In this document: in pieces, positions 12,001-22,561 of the stretch | How the letters are laid out: every line of letters begins with the position of its first letter | Position numbering within the stretch: position 1 is the stretch's first letter | From: Proteromonas lacertae | Lineage: Eukaryota > Sar > Bigyra > Opalinata > Proteromonadidae | Direction: 5' to 3' | Length of the DNA stretch: 23,286 bases | Assembly: GCA_002245135.1 (NCBI GenBank) | Contig: NGBS01001293.1 | Coordinates: 1-23,286 of the forward strand | Program-made: the position numbers and the translations under genes | Notes under the pieces: model-generated | Seen by the model: only the letters and a program-made list of their open reading frames with translations | The model's database searches: none | Told to the model about the DNA's origin: nothing

Positions 12001-14990
12001 TATGATGGTGGTGAATGTGAATTTTCTATTCAACCAGGTATGTTAATTATATATTATGAATAGAACTACCTGAAGGAATTGAAATAGATAGTTTAACTGG
12101 AATAATCAAAGGTAGATGTAAAAGTATGTATAAAGTGACAAAATATGTAGTTACATGTAAGAATGTAACAAATGAATTGAAAATAAGTGTAATTATATCT
12201 GTTGGAGCATTGACCAAATTTTCATATAACCCTTCCAACTATAGTTTCAGAGTAAATCAGCAAATCAACTTAGTTCCAGAATGTGATGGAGAAGAATGCA
12301 AATTTTCAATAGAACCAGGTATAATGTGGAATATTATAATGTAATAAATAGATTTACCTGATGGTGTAGTATTCGATATATCAAACGGATCAATCAGTGG
12401 AAAATGTCCACATCCATTTAAAAGAACAACATATACAATTTGTTGCAAAAATGAGACAAACGAAATGAAACAAATAATATATATTATAATCGGACAATTA
12501 ACACAGTTTTCATATAATAATATTAAAGTAAATGTGGATGAAGAAATCAATACAATGCCTAGTTATGATGGTGAAATGTGTGAATTTACTATTTGGCCAA
12601 GTATATTTACCTATAAATAATTAATCAATAAATAGATTTGCCTGATGGCATTAAACTTGATCCTTCAACTGGAAGAATGACAGGTAGAAGTAAAACAATA
12701 CATAATGCAAGTTATTATACAATAACATGTAAGAATGAAACAAATGAATTGCAACAAAGAATCAAATTATCTATAGGAGAATTGACTCAATTCTCATATC
12801 GAGATCAAATGTCTTATTGCAGAGGTGAATATAAAAATCTAAAACTAAATGAAGAAATCAAATTAGTTCCAAATAATGATTGTAGAGGATGTGATTTTTC
12901 AATTAATCCAAGTATTTTAATGGATTTTATCATATAATAAATAGATCTACCTGATGGTATTGTATTAGATACATCTACTGGAATAATCCAAGGTAAATGT
13001 TCAAAATTGTTTAAAAGAACAGATTATATTATATCATGTAAAAATGAAACAAATGAAATAAAACAAAGAATTATTATATCAGTTGGAGAATTGACAAAAT
13101 TTGAATATGATTATTGGAATAATAAATATAGAATAAACCAACAAGTCAATCTAACTCCTAAATGTGATGGTGAAAAATGTGAATTTTCAATTGAACCAGG
13201 TATTTTATTGATTGTATTATATAATTAATAGATTTACCTGAAGGTATAGAATTAGATAAATCTACAGGAGCAATTAGAGGAAGATGTTCAAAACAATTTA
13301 AAGAAATACAATATACAATCACATGCAAAAATGAAACAAATGAAATGGAACAAAGAATTATTATATCAGTTGGAGAATTGACAAAATTTTCATATAATTC
13401 TATGAACAATATTTACAGAATAAACCAACCAATCAATTTAAGTGCTGATTATGATGGAGGAAATTGTGAATTTTCAGTTAAACCTGGTATTTTATAGATT
13501 GTATTTTATTATAAATAGATTTACCTGATGGTTTGGTGTTAGATAATCACACTGGAATAATTAGAGGAAGATGTTCACATCCATCTAAACAAACTGAATA
13601 TACAATTACTTGTAGAAATGAAACAAATGAAATGAAACAAAATGTAACAATATCAATAGGTAAAATAACAAAATTCGAATATAAAGATTTAAATGAAACT
13701 GTAAATGATAGATATTTTGGTGTGTATGGAGATATCTGCAAAAGTCTTAGAATTAAGGAGGATATCCATTTAATTCCAGAATATGATGGTATAGAATGTG
13801 AATTTTCAGTAGAACCAGGTATAGATGAGAATTTAATATGAATAGATTTTCCTAAAGGTATAGAGTTGGATAATTCAACTGGGATAATAAAGGGAAAATG
13901 TTTAAAATCTCAAAAAGAAACAAAATATATAGTGAAGTGTAAAAATGGATGTAATGAATTAGAATATAGTATTGTATTATTAATGGGAGAATTAACAGAA
14001 TTATCATATAGAAAGAATAATATAAAAAGATATATAAATGATGATGTTTATTTCTCTCCAAAGTATAATGGTGGAGAATGTGAATTTTCAATAGAACCAG
14101 GTATATATATAGCCTTTGATTATTATAAATAGAATTACCTGAAGGTATAAAATTTGATAATAGAAGTGGAGAAATCAAAGGTAAATGTTTAAAACCGCAT
14201 ACTGAAACTGAATATACAATAACATGTAAAAATGAAGTAAATGAATTAAGCATTCAGATTTCATTCGCTGTTATTGCATCACCAAAATTCAAATATCCTT
14301 GTAAAGAAAAGAACTTGAAGAAAGAAGAAAGTTTTGAAATTATTCCAGTATTATTTGATAAATGTTATTCATTCACTATTAATCCTTGTATTTAGTTATA
14401 TATTCATCTTAATAGCATTACCAGAAGGTATATCTCTTGATCCAGACAATGGAATAATCAAAGGTAAATATGATATTCCATTAGAATCAACTGAATATAC
14501 AGTAACATGTAAAAGTGATTTATATGAATCAACTCAACAGATTAGAATATCAGTAGGAGGTATTACTCATTTCGTATATCCCAAACCTCCAAATAATTTC
14601 CGATATAAAGTAAATGAGCCATTTAAAATCAAACCAGAATGTGATGGTTTATATTGTTCATTTTCATCAGATGAAGGTATAATAATTCTTGTGATTAATT
14701 CATTAATAGAATTACCATCTGGAATTGAACTTGATAGTAAAACAGGAATAATAAGTGGATGTAGAAATGAAGTTTTATCTTTTTATAAGTTGAGAATACT
14801 ATGTAAGAATGAAATAAATGAGATGGATGATACTCTTTACTTATATGTTGAAAAGAATGAAGTAAAAAGTGTGGGAAGTCGATTTAGTTTTGATCCAAGC
14901 ATTGCTCCAGATTTAAATATAAGAAAAGAGGAGAAAAAAGAAGAAGAAGATAAAGATAAAAAAGATGATAAAGAAGAAGAAGAGAAATAG
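9032..14990 (+). CDS. Giant BTB/BACK protein with 14 He_PIG-type Ig-like modules
   Basis: I see one gene of about 1797 aa and 18 introns. The short first exon (ATG 9032) joins through introns 9052-9082 and 9224-9253 to a BTB-like domain (about residues 64-165: GDITLEIQD, FYSGQEITL, LSFCVCYGDN) and a BACK-like helical region (LQVDNEENYLNLYL). Introns 10215-10253 and 10371-10399 follow, then a run of nine-residue repeats, then 14 modules, each starting LP-(D/E)-G-x-x-x-D and containing TG-x-I-x-G, TCKNETNE, ISVGELT and YDGGECEFSIEP. These match the putative-Ig (He_PIG) cadherin-like fold. The tail is rich in Lys/Glu. No signal peptide or TM segment is visible, so I infer a cytoplasmic protein, perhaps a cullin-adaptor-like scaffold. 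Two small frame slips exist before the array (about 9792 and 10530-10532); the array itself is perfectly open. Two genes instead of one is possible, but no stop or start separates them convincingly. Confidence 0.75.
10432..10552 (+). repeat. 27-base / nine-residue tandem repeat
   Basis: About four and a half units of a nine-residue repeat lie between the BACK-like region and the first Ig-like module: ISDELLEKI, ISDGLLDKK, VSDDLLETI, LSDELM-KI, ISNEYL. Similarity is visible at the base level too. It predicts short amphipathic helices, probably a linker. The fourth unit carries an extra G (10530-10532) that breaks frame relative to the other units. Confidence 0.65.
10746..14990 (+). repeat. Tandem array of 14 He_PIG exon-plus-intron units
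   Basis: Each unit is an intron plus one module exon. Introns: 10746-10778, 11139-11170, 11426-11453, 11709-11740, 12038-12063, 12319-12351, 12601-12635, 12912-12944, 13200-13231, 13487-13518, 13819-13845, 14101-14132, 14388-14415, 14677-14709. All are phase 1, fall just before the LPxG motif, and are 26-35 nt. The exon lengths are 360, 255, 255, 297, 255, 249, 276, 255, 255, 300, 255, 255, 261 and a terminal 281. Every internal one is a multiple of three, so any exon can be lost or copied without frame damage. Length differences fall in the variable loop between ISVGELT and INLxP. The first and last units are the most divergent. Confidence 0.85.
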
Positions 14991-15069
14991 AAGAATTAAT
15001 AAGAATTATGAGTTTTTCTTTGTTTTTCTTTTTATTTTAAAAACTCTATAAAATAACAAATATATTATT
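14991..15069. other. Convergent 3' intergenic region
   Basis: A 79-base AT-rich spacer separates two stop codons on opposite strands. It must hold both polyadenylation regions. T and A runs are present, but no single signal can be singled out. Confidence 0.4.
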
Positions 15070-16286
15070 TTAACACAAATCTATTCCATAATCAGGTTCT
15101 TCTTCATTCTCTTCTTCTTTCTTTGGTTCTTCAGGTTTATCTTCCTCTTTTGGTTCTTCAGTTTTTGGTAATTCTGGAGCTTCTTCATTCTCTTCTATAA
15201 ACAATATATAGAACAATTAAATATACTTTCTTTAGTACTTGTAGCAACTGGTGGTGGAGGTGAAGCAACTTCTGGTTTAGCTGCTGAAGGTTTAACAGCT
15301 GGTTTGGGAGTGGTTTGTCCTGGTTTTGGAGTAGAAGTAGCAACTCCACCTGTAACTTGTAAATGTTTTGCAACTTTTAACACCTGTGGTTCTAAATTAT
15401 TAAAGCAATTACTATCTCTCATTTCAGCCCAAGCTTCTTCATCAAATTCTTCAAATATTTTCAACAATCTTTCCTCTCTTTCACACTCTTTTGTTCTTAA
15501 ATATTCTGAACATTGTAAGTGTTCTTCAAATGTTGCTTTTGCACTAGGGAAATCATTTTGAGCTAAATATAATATTGCTTGAGTAAGATATAATTTCCAT
15601 CTAAATTTAATATATACATATATAATAATACACATTATGTGGTTGATTGATTTTTGTATAAACATCAACCATCAATTCAGTCTCTTTTATTGCATCTGCG
15701 TATAATCCTTTCTTCACTTCTGCTGTTAGTAAATAGGAATGAGTATCTGTTGAATATATTTCTTTTTCACTATCATTGTATAAATCACAGGCTTCTGCAA
15801 CTAACCTTATTGTTTCATCGATATTTATATTTTCGTAAAGTTTTCCTCCTTTTACTAAGACTTCGCAAGCTTTTTCTGGATTATTTGATTCTCTATAATA
15901 GGCTGCAGCTTGCTCGTATATTTTGGCTGCTTCTGGATAGTCTGCCTTGTCATTTGTTTGAGATAGTACTAATGCAGCTTTTTGTGTTTTTTCACCTGCA
16001 GCATATATAGCACCACTCTATAAATTGAATAAGATGATTATATCTTATACCTCATATTCGCATTCTGCAGATTTCTGATAGTATTGGACTGCCTTTTTCT
16101 TATCTCCAATTACTTCATAACACTTAGCAGCATCTTCATATAATGGAGCAGCTGAAAAGTAGTCTGGTTTTCTCTTGAAGAATGAAGTAGCTAATCTAAA
16201 AAGGTGACCAATTACCTATACTTTTTCTCAGCTTTTGCAATAGCCTCTGCAGCTTCTTGTGTCTTTCTTAGTTTTAAAGTACTCAT
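15070..16286 (-). CDS. Gamma-SNAP (soluble NSF attachment protein gamma)
   Basis: SNAPs recruit the ATPase NSF to spent SNARE complexes for recycling after membrane fusion. The helical TPR-like array is clear: AAEAIAKAEKKYRLATSFF, KPDYFSAAPLYEDAAKCYEV, AVQYYQKSAECEYESGAIYA, YPEAAKIYEQAAAYYRE, KACEVLVKGGKLYENINID. The KPDY..AA..Y..AA block and the acidic tail ending YGIDLC fit gamma-SNAP (animal end: YSGGLC) better than alpha/beta-SNAP. Introns are 16196-16215 (20 nt), 16018-16050 (33 nt), 15601-15631 (31 nt) and 15195-15226 (32 nt). Removing them leaves 366 aa with no break; the family is usually about 312 aa. The extra length is a Pro/Ala/Thr-rich stretch (TPKPGQTTPKPAVKP) and an acidic tail after the last TPR helices. 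It is divergently paired with CEP104. Confidence 0.92.
16196..16215 (-). other. 20-nt spliceosomal intron in gamma-SNAP
   Basis: On the coding strand the intron reads GTAATTGGTCACCTTTTTAG. Removing exactly these 20 bases joins AAA AAG TAT AG to ATTAGCTACT, giving KKYRLATSFF in the conserved first helix pair. Retaining it introduces a stop at once. Twenty bases is close to the lower limit known for spliceosomal introns. Confidence 0.85.
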
Positions 16287-16406
16287 CAAACTAAAATCTT
16301 AATGATCAAACTTAAAGCTTGATAAATCATTTTCAGTTTTTAATTTTTTAAAAGTGGTATAGTTAATTATTATCATTTCGATAGTTATAGTAACAGCTGA
16401 ATATTC
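16287..16406. promoter_or_regulatory. Bidirectional promoter region, gamma-SNAP and CEP104
   Basis: The 120 bases between two divergent ATGs must carry both promoters. The stretch is AT-rich with short T and A runs and the palindromic-looking ATCATTTCGATAG near 16373. No named element is recognisable. Confidence 0.4.
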
Positions 16407-19173
16407 ATGGAAAGTAAAAAACTGAAATTCAAAGTTGTTTATGCTTCTGGTGAGGATCCAAGTTACCCTTCTTCCGAATTAAATCAACACACAAGAGAAA
16501 CAAAAGGATGGCAAACTACACAGTATGGTTTTGTTATTGAATTTTCATAGATTTTGTGATTATCCTCAGGAGTTAGTATTTGAATTAGAAAGTTATGCCC
16601 AAATTTCCCAAATACAAATTTTATCTCACCAATCCAAAATTTCAACCAAAATTGAACTTTATGTTGGAGTTGGTAGTGATTATACTCTAGCTCGTTTTAG
16701 AAGATTAGGATACCTTTCACTAGATCCAAATGTACGTTCTGAATATAAAGCAAGAGAATTAAAAAGCGTGTTTGTAAATTGTGAAGGTCAATTCATCAAA
16801 TTTCTTGTTCACAAGAGTTACAATAACGATCAAAATTTATACAATCAAGTAGGAATAGTAGCCGTTAATTTCATGGGAGAACCTAAGCCAAATCCTGCAG
16901 CAACTCCATTAACAAGTGAAGGAATAATAATGAGTAATAACATCACACCAAGTTCAGTAAAACCGTATATATTATTATTATTATTATAAATAGAATAAAT
17001 AGAACAGATGATTTAGCAGTAGATATGCATTTTGATAAAGAAGTTGCCAATATATTAAACCGAGTAAGTGAAGCAAAACGAGATGCAGTAAATCGAGAAG
17101 ATTATCCTGAAGCAAAGAAATTAAAAGTATTAGAAGATGAATTAAAAGGATTAGGTATACAAATATCCAAATTAGAATTAGCGAAGAAAATTAGTGTAGA
17201 ACAAGAGGATTATGATAAAGCAGCACAAGTGAAGGAAGATATACAGAAATTAAGAGATGAAATACAATCAAAGATCAGTGATTTACCAATATTCCAACAA
17301 CCAGTTTACCAGCCACTTCCACTTCCAATGCAAGGTACTCCTTTATCACAATATTCGCAACAACAACAACAAACACCATCAGTACAATCATATCAACAAT
17401 CATGTATATATATATATATATATATTATTATATTTATTATTAATTTATAGATCATTCTACTCCAACTGTTAGATCATCCTATCAACCACAATCAACACCT
17501 GGTTCATCTTATAATCAGAATATGCCACCATCTTATCAACCAACTCCTATGAGTAAAACTCCACTATCAAGTTATCAACAACAACAACCTGAATATGAAG
17601 ATGTACCACCACCACAAGAGCAACAAGATAATGGTGAATATTATGATGAAAAAGTAGATAATGGTGATGAAGGAGTTGAACCATCAGCAATGAAACCATA
17701 TCAAAGAATAGTGGAAGAACATCGACCTGATAGTAGACCAGTTGGTAAATTACCTCCTTATAGACAAACTAACTTTGAGAAAGAGCCAAGTCCAAAACAA
17801 GATATTACCTCTGATTTCCCACTGAATGGTGTACCAGGTGCTGAATTATTAGATAAACCTGAAGATATACCAGCTGCAAAGAAAGAAGATATAGGGAAAT
17901 GGATAGAGTTAGTAGGTGAATACATAGTAAAATGTATATTTAGTAAAGCTTGGAATTTACGAAGTGCTGGTATTGAGAAGATAGCAATATCTTATGATGA
18001 TTTTAATAAATATAAAGGAGATGAAAAAATGACTATTATTTGTGATATATTAAAGACAACTTTTAAAGACAAAATGGCTCAAGTGTATCTAAGTTCAATT
18101 GATTTATTTGACCAAATGATAAGTAGAAGTAAAGATTATAATGAAAAACTATTAATCTCCACAATTGATCCATTAATTAAGACTTTAGTTGATAAATTAG
18201 GAGATAATAACCAAAGAATACATCAAAAGAGTTATGAAAGTTTATTAAAACTGTGTGATTATATAGAACCTGCAATTATGAGTAATTTAATATTAAAACC
18301 ATTTAAAACTAAGAATGCATCAGTATATAAGCCATTGTTAGATCGATTGGATTTATTAAAGGCAATATTAGAGAAGAATGGATTAAATGAAAGAAGCGGA
18401 TTAACATTGGAAATTGTTATGAATTATTTGAAGAGTAATAGCACATTTGAACATGCAAGACAAGAAGTGAGAGAAATTGCTAGAGAAATATGCTTATTAG
18501 TTAGTTCTGTATATATATATATATATAATAATAATTTATTTATTTATGTATATAGTATACTTCCAGTGATGCAGTAATTCCCTTCTTAAATGGTTTAAGA
18601 AAGAATGTAATCAGTGAAATTAGTGCTTTACTTGAAGAAAATGGTAATAATTTAGATATCAATGAAAATCAATTACCAAGCCAATCAATTCGAGCTCGTC
18701 AAGTGAATGTTAGTGATGGAGTACAAAAGTCAACAATGCGACCACCAACTGCTCAACCTGACCATTATGATAGTAAAGATGATGAATTAAAATGTCAATT
18801 TTGTGATTATAGTGATCCACAATTTACTGAAGAATTATTGGATGAACATTATTTGTACGATTGTCCAATGTTAATTGTTTGTGCATTATGTGATCAAGTT
18901 GTTGAAATATGTCGTTTAAATGAACATTTAACTACTGAATGCAGTGTGAAAGATAGACCAAAATTATGTCCAAGATGTAAAGAAGCAATTCAGTTGAATA
19001 AATTTGATGAACATGTGAAAAGAGGCACTTGTAGACCTGCTTTACCTTTGACTGAAGCTAATCGTTGTCCATTATGTCATGCTGATATTGATCCTGGTGA
19101 TGAAGGTTGGAAAAAGCATTTAAGAGATGGAACTGGATGTCCTTATAATGATAGAACTAATTCAAATGCATGA
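16407..19173 (+). CDS. CEP104: CEP104 (centrosomal/ciliary-tip protein)
   Basis: CEP104 caps the ciliary tip and binds tubulin and microtubule ends. All family parts are present. The N-terminal jelly-roll (about 1-150) shows GWQTTQFCDYPQELVFELE, LSHQSKISTKIELYVG, RFRRLGYLSL, KARELKSVFV and YNQVGIVAVNFMGEP. A charged coiled coil with two UVR-like repeats (REDYPEAKKLK, QEDYDKAAQVK) covers about 190-275. A Gln/Pro-rich linker follows, then a TOG domain (about 435-665) and four CxxC zinc fingers (about 744-850) ending NRCPLCHADIDPGDEGWKKHL. Introns are 16523-16550 (28 nt), 16965-16993 (29 nt), 17404-17450 (47 nt) and 18509-18555 (47 nt). The result is 871 aa (human 925) with no frame break and no missing zinc ligand. 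The gene implies a ciliated stage or centrioles. Confidence 0.95.
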
Positions 19174-19301
19174 TTGATATAATAACAAAATATTTTTTTT
19201 ATTTTTGATTGATTGTATTGTGTGAAAATTGATTTTTAAAATATGTGAAACGAATAGTTTTGCATATTACCTTTAACATTCGTTGATTGTCATTGTTATT
19301 G

Positions 19302-20717
19302 ATGTTAAGTTATCAAACGAAAGAATGGATGATAAAGAGGAAGAAACGAGGAGCTTTCTCTATGCAAGGGTTGAACCATAGAGAATTAGAAGTACTAAGA
19401 GATCTGTACAGAGAATTGAGTGATTATAGTGGTTTGATTGAATTTGACAGAATGAGAATAACTATGAAGGAATTGGATCTGCCTCCAGATACAGAATGTA
19501 TTTTAAAAGAGTTTGAGAATTATGATGTTGATAACAAAGGAGGCATTAATTTTGAGCAATTTACCGAAGTAGTATCTACTTCAAAAAGTATGAAATACGT
19601 TTTTCATATATTAAAATTAGAACACCATCGATTGAGTGCTGAACAAGGAGTGGAGCATTGGGTAAGATCTCTTCTCTCATATACAGAATCAATCAGAAGA
19701 AGTAAAGTATTATTTTTATTTCTATTTATGTAGTTAATATATGATATAAATGAAAACGAACATTCAGACAATGATCGATTTGAACTCTATAAAAATCTAT
19801 TTAACACACCAGAATATATCAAAGAACTAAAACGAGAAAGTGATAGGCTTGAAGAAAAGAAGAATTACGAAATTAAGAGAAGTATAGTCAGCAGAGAGCA
19901 ACATGACTTAATAAACCCTCGTCCTAACTTCATTCCTGTGTTAGAAAAATACACAGATGATTACAGAACACCGCAAGAAATTGCAAATGATTCAATTCAA
20001 AGATGTAAAGATACAACTGAAATTCCATTAGGTTCATCTAGAAGAAGATCGTCTATACTCAATCCATCATCATTAATAAACAAAATGGCTGTAGTTAAGC
20101 CAATAAAAATACCTTCTCCATCAAATCCAAATACAGCTTTAAATAGTGTCAGAAGTAATATAAACACTGAAAGAAATGCAGATGAAACATATTCACCAAT
20201 AGTAAATGGTAAAATACGAAGAGGAGGCACAGTTATTGAAGATACTGATAATCAGGATAATCTATCGAGAAGTACCCCCAGAAGAAACTCTCAGTTTGAC
20301 TTATCATCGAATATGCCCGCTAGACGTAGAAAGTCCAATTTATCAGTAATTACTACAATTCCTCCATTAACTCCTCATTCTGTCTCTGCTAATCCAAGAG
20401 TGTCAATATTACAAGAAGAAGAGCTTAGTAGTGTTAGAAGAGTCAGTAAAAGTATGCCAGTAAGTCCTTCTAAAAGTCCAAATAAAGAAATGTTTCCTTC
20501 TTTAATTAGTGAATCTCCTAGTGATCTATCTCTTAATACTAGTCCAATTAAATTGTCTAATAATAGCTCAAGTCCAACTATTCCAGCTACATCACCTATT
20601 AAGAATCATCATAAAGATATTTATTTACCAACTATTACTAATGCTGATAGTGAGAAATATTATGATTTGAAAGAGGTCGATGAAGGAGAAGAAGGTAATA
20701 TTGAGATTAAAACATAG
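19302..20717 (+). CDS. EF-hand-like protein with Ser/Pro-rich tail, function unknown
   Basis: I do not recognise the gene. Intron 19707-19733 (27 nt, phase 0) joins two long open exons into 462 aa. The N-terminal quarter is helical with one EF-hand-like loop, DVDNKGGINFEQF, where Asp1 and Asp3 are present but position 12 is Gln rather than Glu, so calcium binding may be weak or lost. A pseudo-EF helix pair (IEFDRMRITMKELDLPP) precedes it. The middle is charged and coiled-coil-like (ELKRESDRLEEKKNYEIKRS). From about residue 240 the protein is low complexity, with Arg-rich patches (RRRSS, ARRRKS) and many Ser-Pro pairs (PVSPSKSP, SPIK), typical of proline-directed kinase targets. Downstream ATGs at 19329 and 19362 are alternative starts, the latter just before the conserved-looking helix. 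Confidence 0.75.
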
Positions 20718-20856
20718 ATAATAAATGTATATTGAAATTGTATATAGAAATAAAAGTAAATTGTAGTGAATATATAAATTTATATTATCTTATATATTAA
20801 TATTAAATTATGAATTAATTAGTTAATTAATTGTGCGTATTGTGTGTTAAAAAAAT

Positions 20857-21780
20857 ATGGTAATAATTACACAAAATGACATTTCATTTCAAGCCAAGTT
20901 TTTTCATAATTTAAATTTTAAAATGACTTCTAAAATAGTTAGTTTAAAAGCTATTAAAGAATCAAGTAGCAATGGACGTGTATATCCAAGTGAAAAGAAA
21001 CAAATAGCGTGGGCTGGTGGTGTGATTACGACAAATAAACAGAAAGTTGCCTTGAAATTTATTGAAAAGAAAAAACAAAATGGAGAAGAATTAACAGAAC
21101 GTATATTTTTAGCAATTAACATTTCAAGATGAAAAGAATTGTCTGAAACTGATTTTGGGTGAAGCAGGTAAAACAAAGACAGTGGTTAAAGAATCAACAC
21201 CAGAAAATAGAACTATAAAAATAAAAGTATAAAATCGAATTTTTATGAAAATCAAAAGGTTCCTGAGCCAGATTTTTCACATCGTTTTTCACAATCTTCA
21301 TCTAGCATTGATTCACTGCTATCTTTAGATTCTACATCCAAATCATCTGTGTTTTCCAGATTGGGAGGTGGAGCATCCTCTAGTAAGTCAGAATCTACTT
21401 TAAACTCTATATTTGGTAGTATTAATACTTCTCCAATGAAAGTATCACCTGACGTGCATATGTCAATAACAATTAATTCAGGTAAAAAGACAATAACTAC
21501 TAAACCACTACCAAAATCCCCGATAAGAATTAAACAGCCAAGTCCTCATCCAGATTCTCTTGAAACTACAGGTAAACCAGTTTTGACAGAAAAATTAGGC
21601 TCATTTTTAGAAAGACACACATTAGAAGGAGTAGCCAAACCGACAAAGAGATCTTATGAATATGATGATGAAGATAATCATACTGTAAAACGAATTCATT
21701 ATTTAGGTCCAAAGAAAACAGATGCAAAGGAAAAGTCAAAAAAAATCAATTTAAATATAGCGCCAATGTATAGGAAGTAG
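20857..21780 (+). CDS. Basic Ser-rich protein, function unknown
   Basis: No family is recognised. Introns 21101-21128 (28 nt, phase 1) and 21227-21258 (32 nt, phase 0) leave 287 aa with no break. The N-terminal third is likely folded (GRVYPSEKKQIAWAGG, VALKFIEKKKQNGEELTE, NCLKLILGE). The rest is disordered: a Ser run, a VFSRLGGG motif, several Ser-Pro or Thr-Ser-Pro sites, KPTKRSYEYDDEDN, and a basic end with KEKSKKINLN. The lysine/arginine patches suggest a nuclear protein, by inference only. A second ATG at 20923 (after TTTAAA) would remove 22 residues and may be the true start. The neighbour downstream is also small and basic, with a 108-base gap; both are on the same strand. Confidence 0.7.
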
Positions 21781-21888
21781 TTAATAATAATTAAATTATT
21801 CTTTTTATACTTTTTTGTTTTAACTATAGAAGGTCAATATTTTGATTTGTTTGAAGCCAAGCTTTTGTTTTTTATCATTTTCTAGTTA

Positions 21889-22426
21889 ATGGGCAGAGAT
21901 GAGATAGTATTAGCAATTGGAATTAATAAATCACACAAAGATGTAACAAATAAAAGGAAAGCAAACACATATTCATCAAATCAAGTGAAAAAGGTAAAGA
22001 GAGATACACAGAACTATAATGCTGTAAATATAACACATAAAAGTGTATATGAGAAAAATACTGCATCGAAACGAAAATCAGTTACTCAACATCTTGAAGA
22101 TCAACAGGTTTCATCAGATAATCCCCAGAAAAGAAATTTAACAGAAGTAATTCATTCAATTATGGATAGTGAAAGCAAAAGAACACCATTTAATGACATT
22201 TGTGTTTGTTGTAAAGCGTATATTATTTATATTTTAATATTAGTCCATTGAATGATGGTACATCAATTCATATATGTAGTTATGTAGAGTTGGATAATTT
22301 AAATAGGTTTATATACATTCATATTGTTGTATGATGTGTTATAGTCGATTTAAATGTCGTAGTGATGATCCATGTTCTGAAAAATATCTATGTGATGATT
22401 ATGGAATATTCCTTGATTCAATTTAG
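21889..22426 (+). CDS. Small basic protein with Cys-rich C-terminus
   Basis: No family is recognised. Introns 22218-22243 (26 nt) and 22307-22344 (38 nt), both phase 2, give 157 aa with no break. The first 100 residues are basic and probably disordered, with an NLS-like patch (VKKVKR). The last 50 form a compact Cys-rich segment: ICVCCKAPLNDG, HICSYVEL, FKCRSDDPC and KYLCDDYG. That is seven Cys and one His in a spacing that could bind one or two zinc ions. The Cys residues are spread over all three exons, and the module is intact only after both introns are removed, which supports the splicing model. Confidence 0.7.
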
Positions 22427-22561
22427 ATAATGTTAATATTATTTCTCATACGTATAATAAAAGCAAGATAATTTGATTAATGTAATTGTATAAATTGTAT
22501 GTAAGGTTTTGAATAACTCACAACTTATAAAGAAATACTAAATAACTGGTGTTTCACTGTA

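Noticed and set aside
13487-13497. An 11-nt GT-AG stretch at the start of the tenth module intron, as an ultra-short intron.
   Set aside because: The later acceptor at 13518 gives the same 32-nt size, position and phase as the other units; the early AG leaves the frame wrong for the next module.
11413-14253. A series of open frames on the minus strand across the Ig-like array, each containing a similar NSFVSFLHVIVYS-like stretch.
   Set aside because: They recur because the plus-strand modules repeat. They are antisense shadows of the conserved TCKNETNE and ISVGELT codons and end at module introns.
9032-14990. A repeat-rich mobile element as the source of the tandem array.
   Set aside because: There are no terminal repeats, target-site duplications or replication or integration genes. 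The repeats are coding modules with conserved protein sequence.
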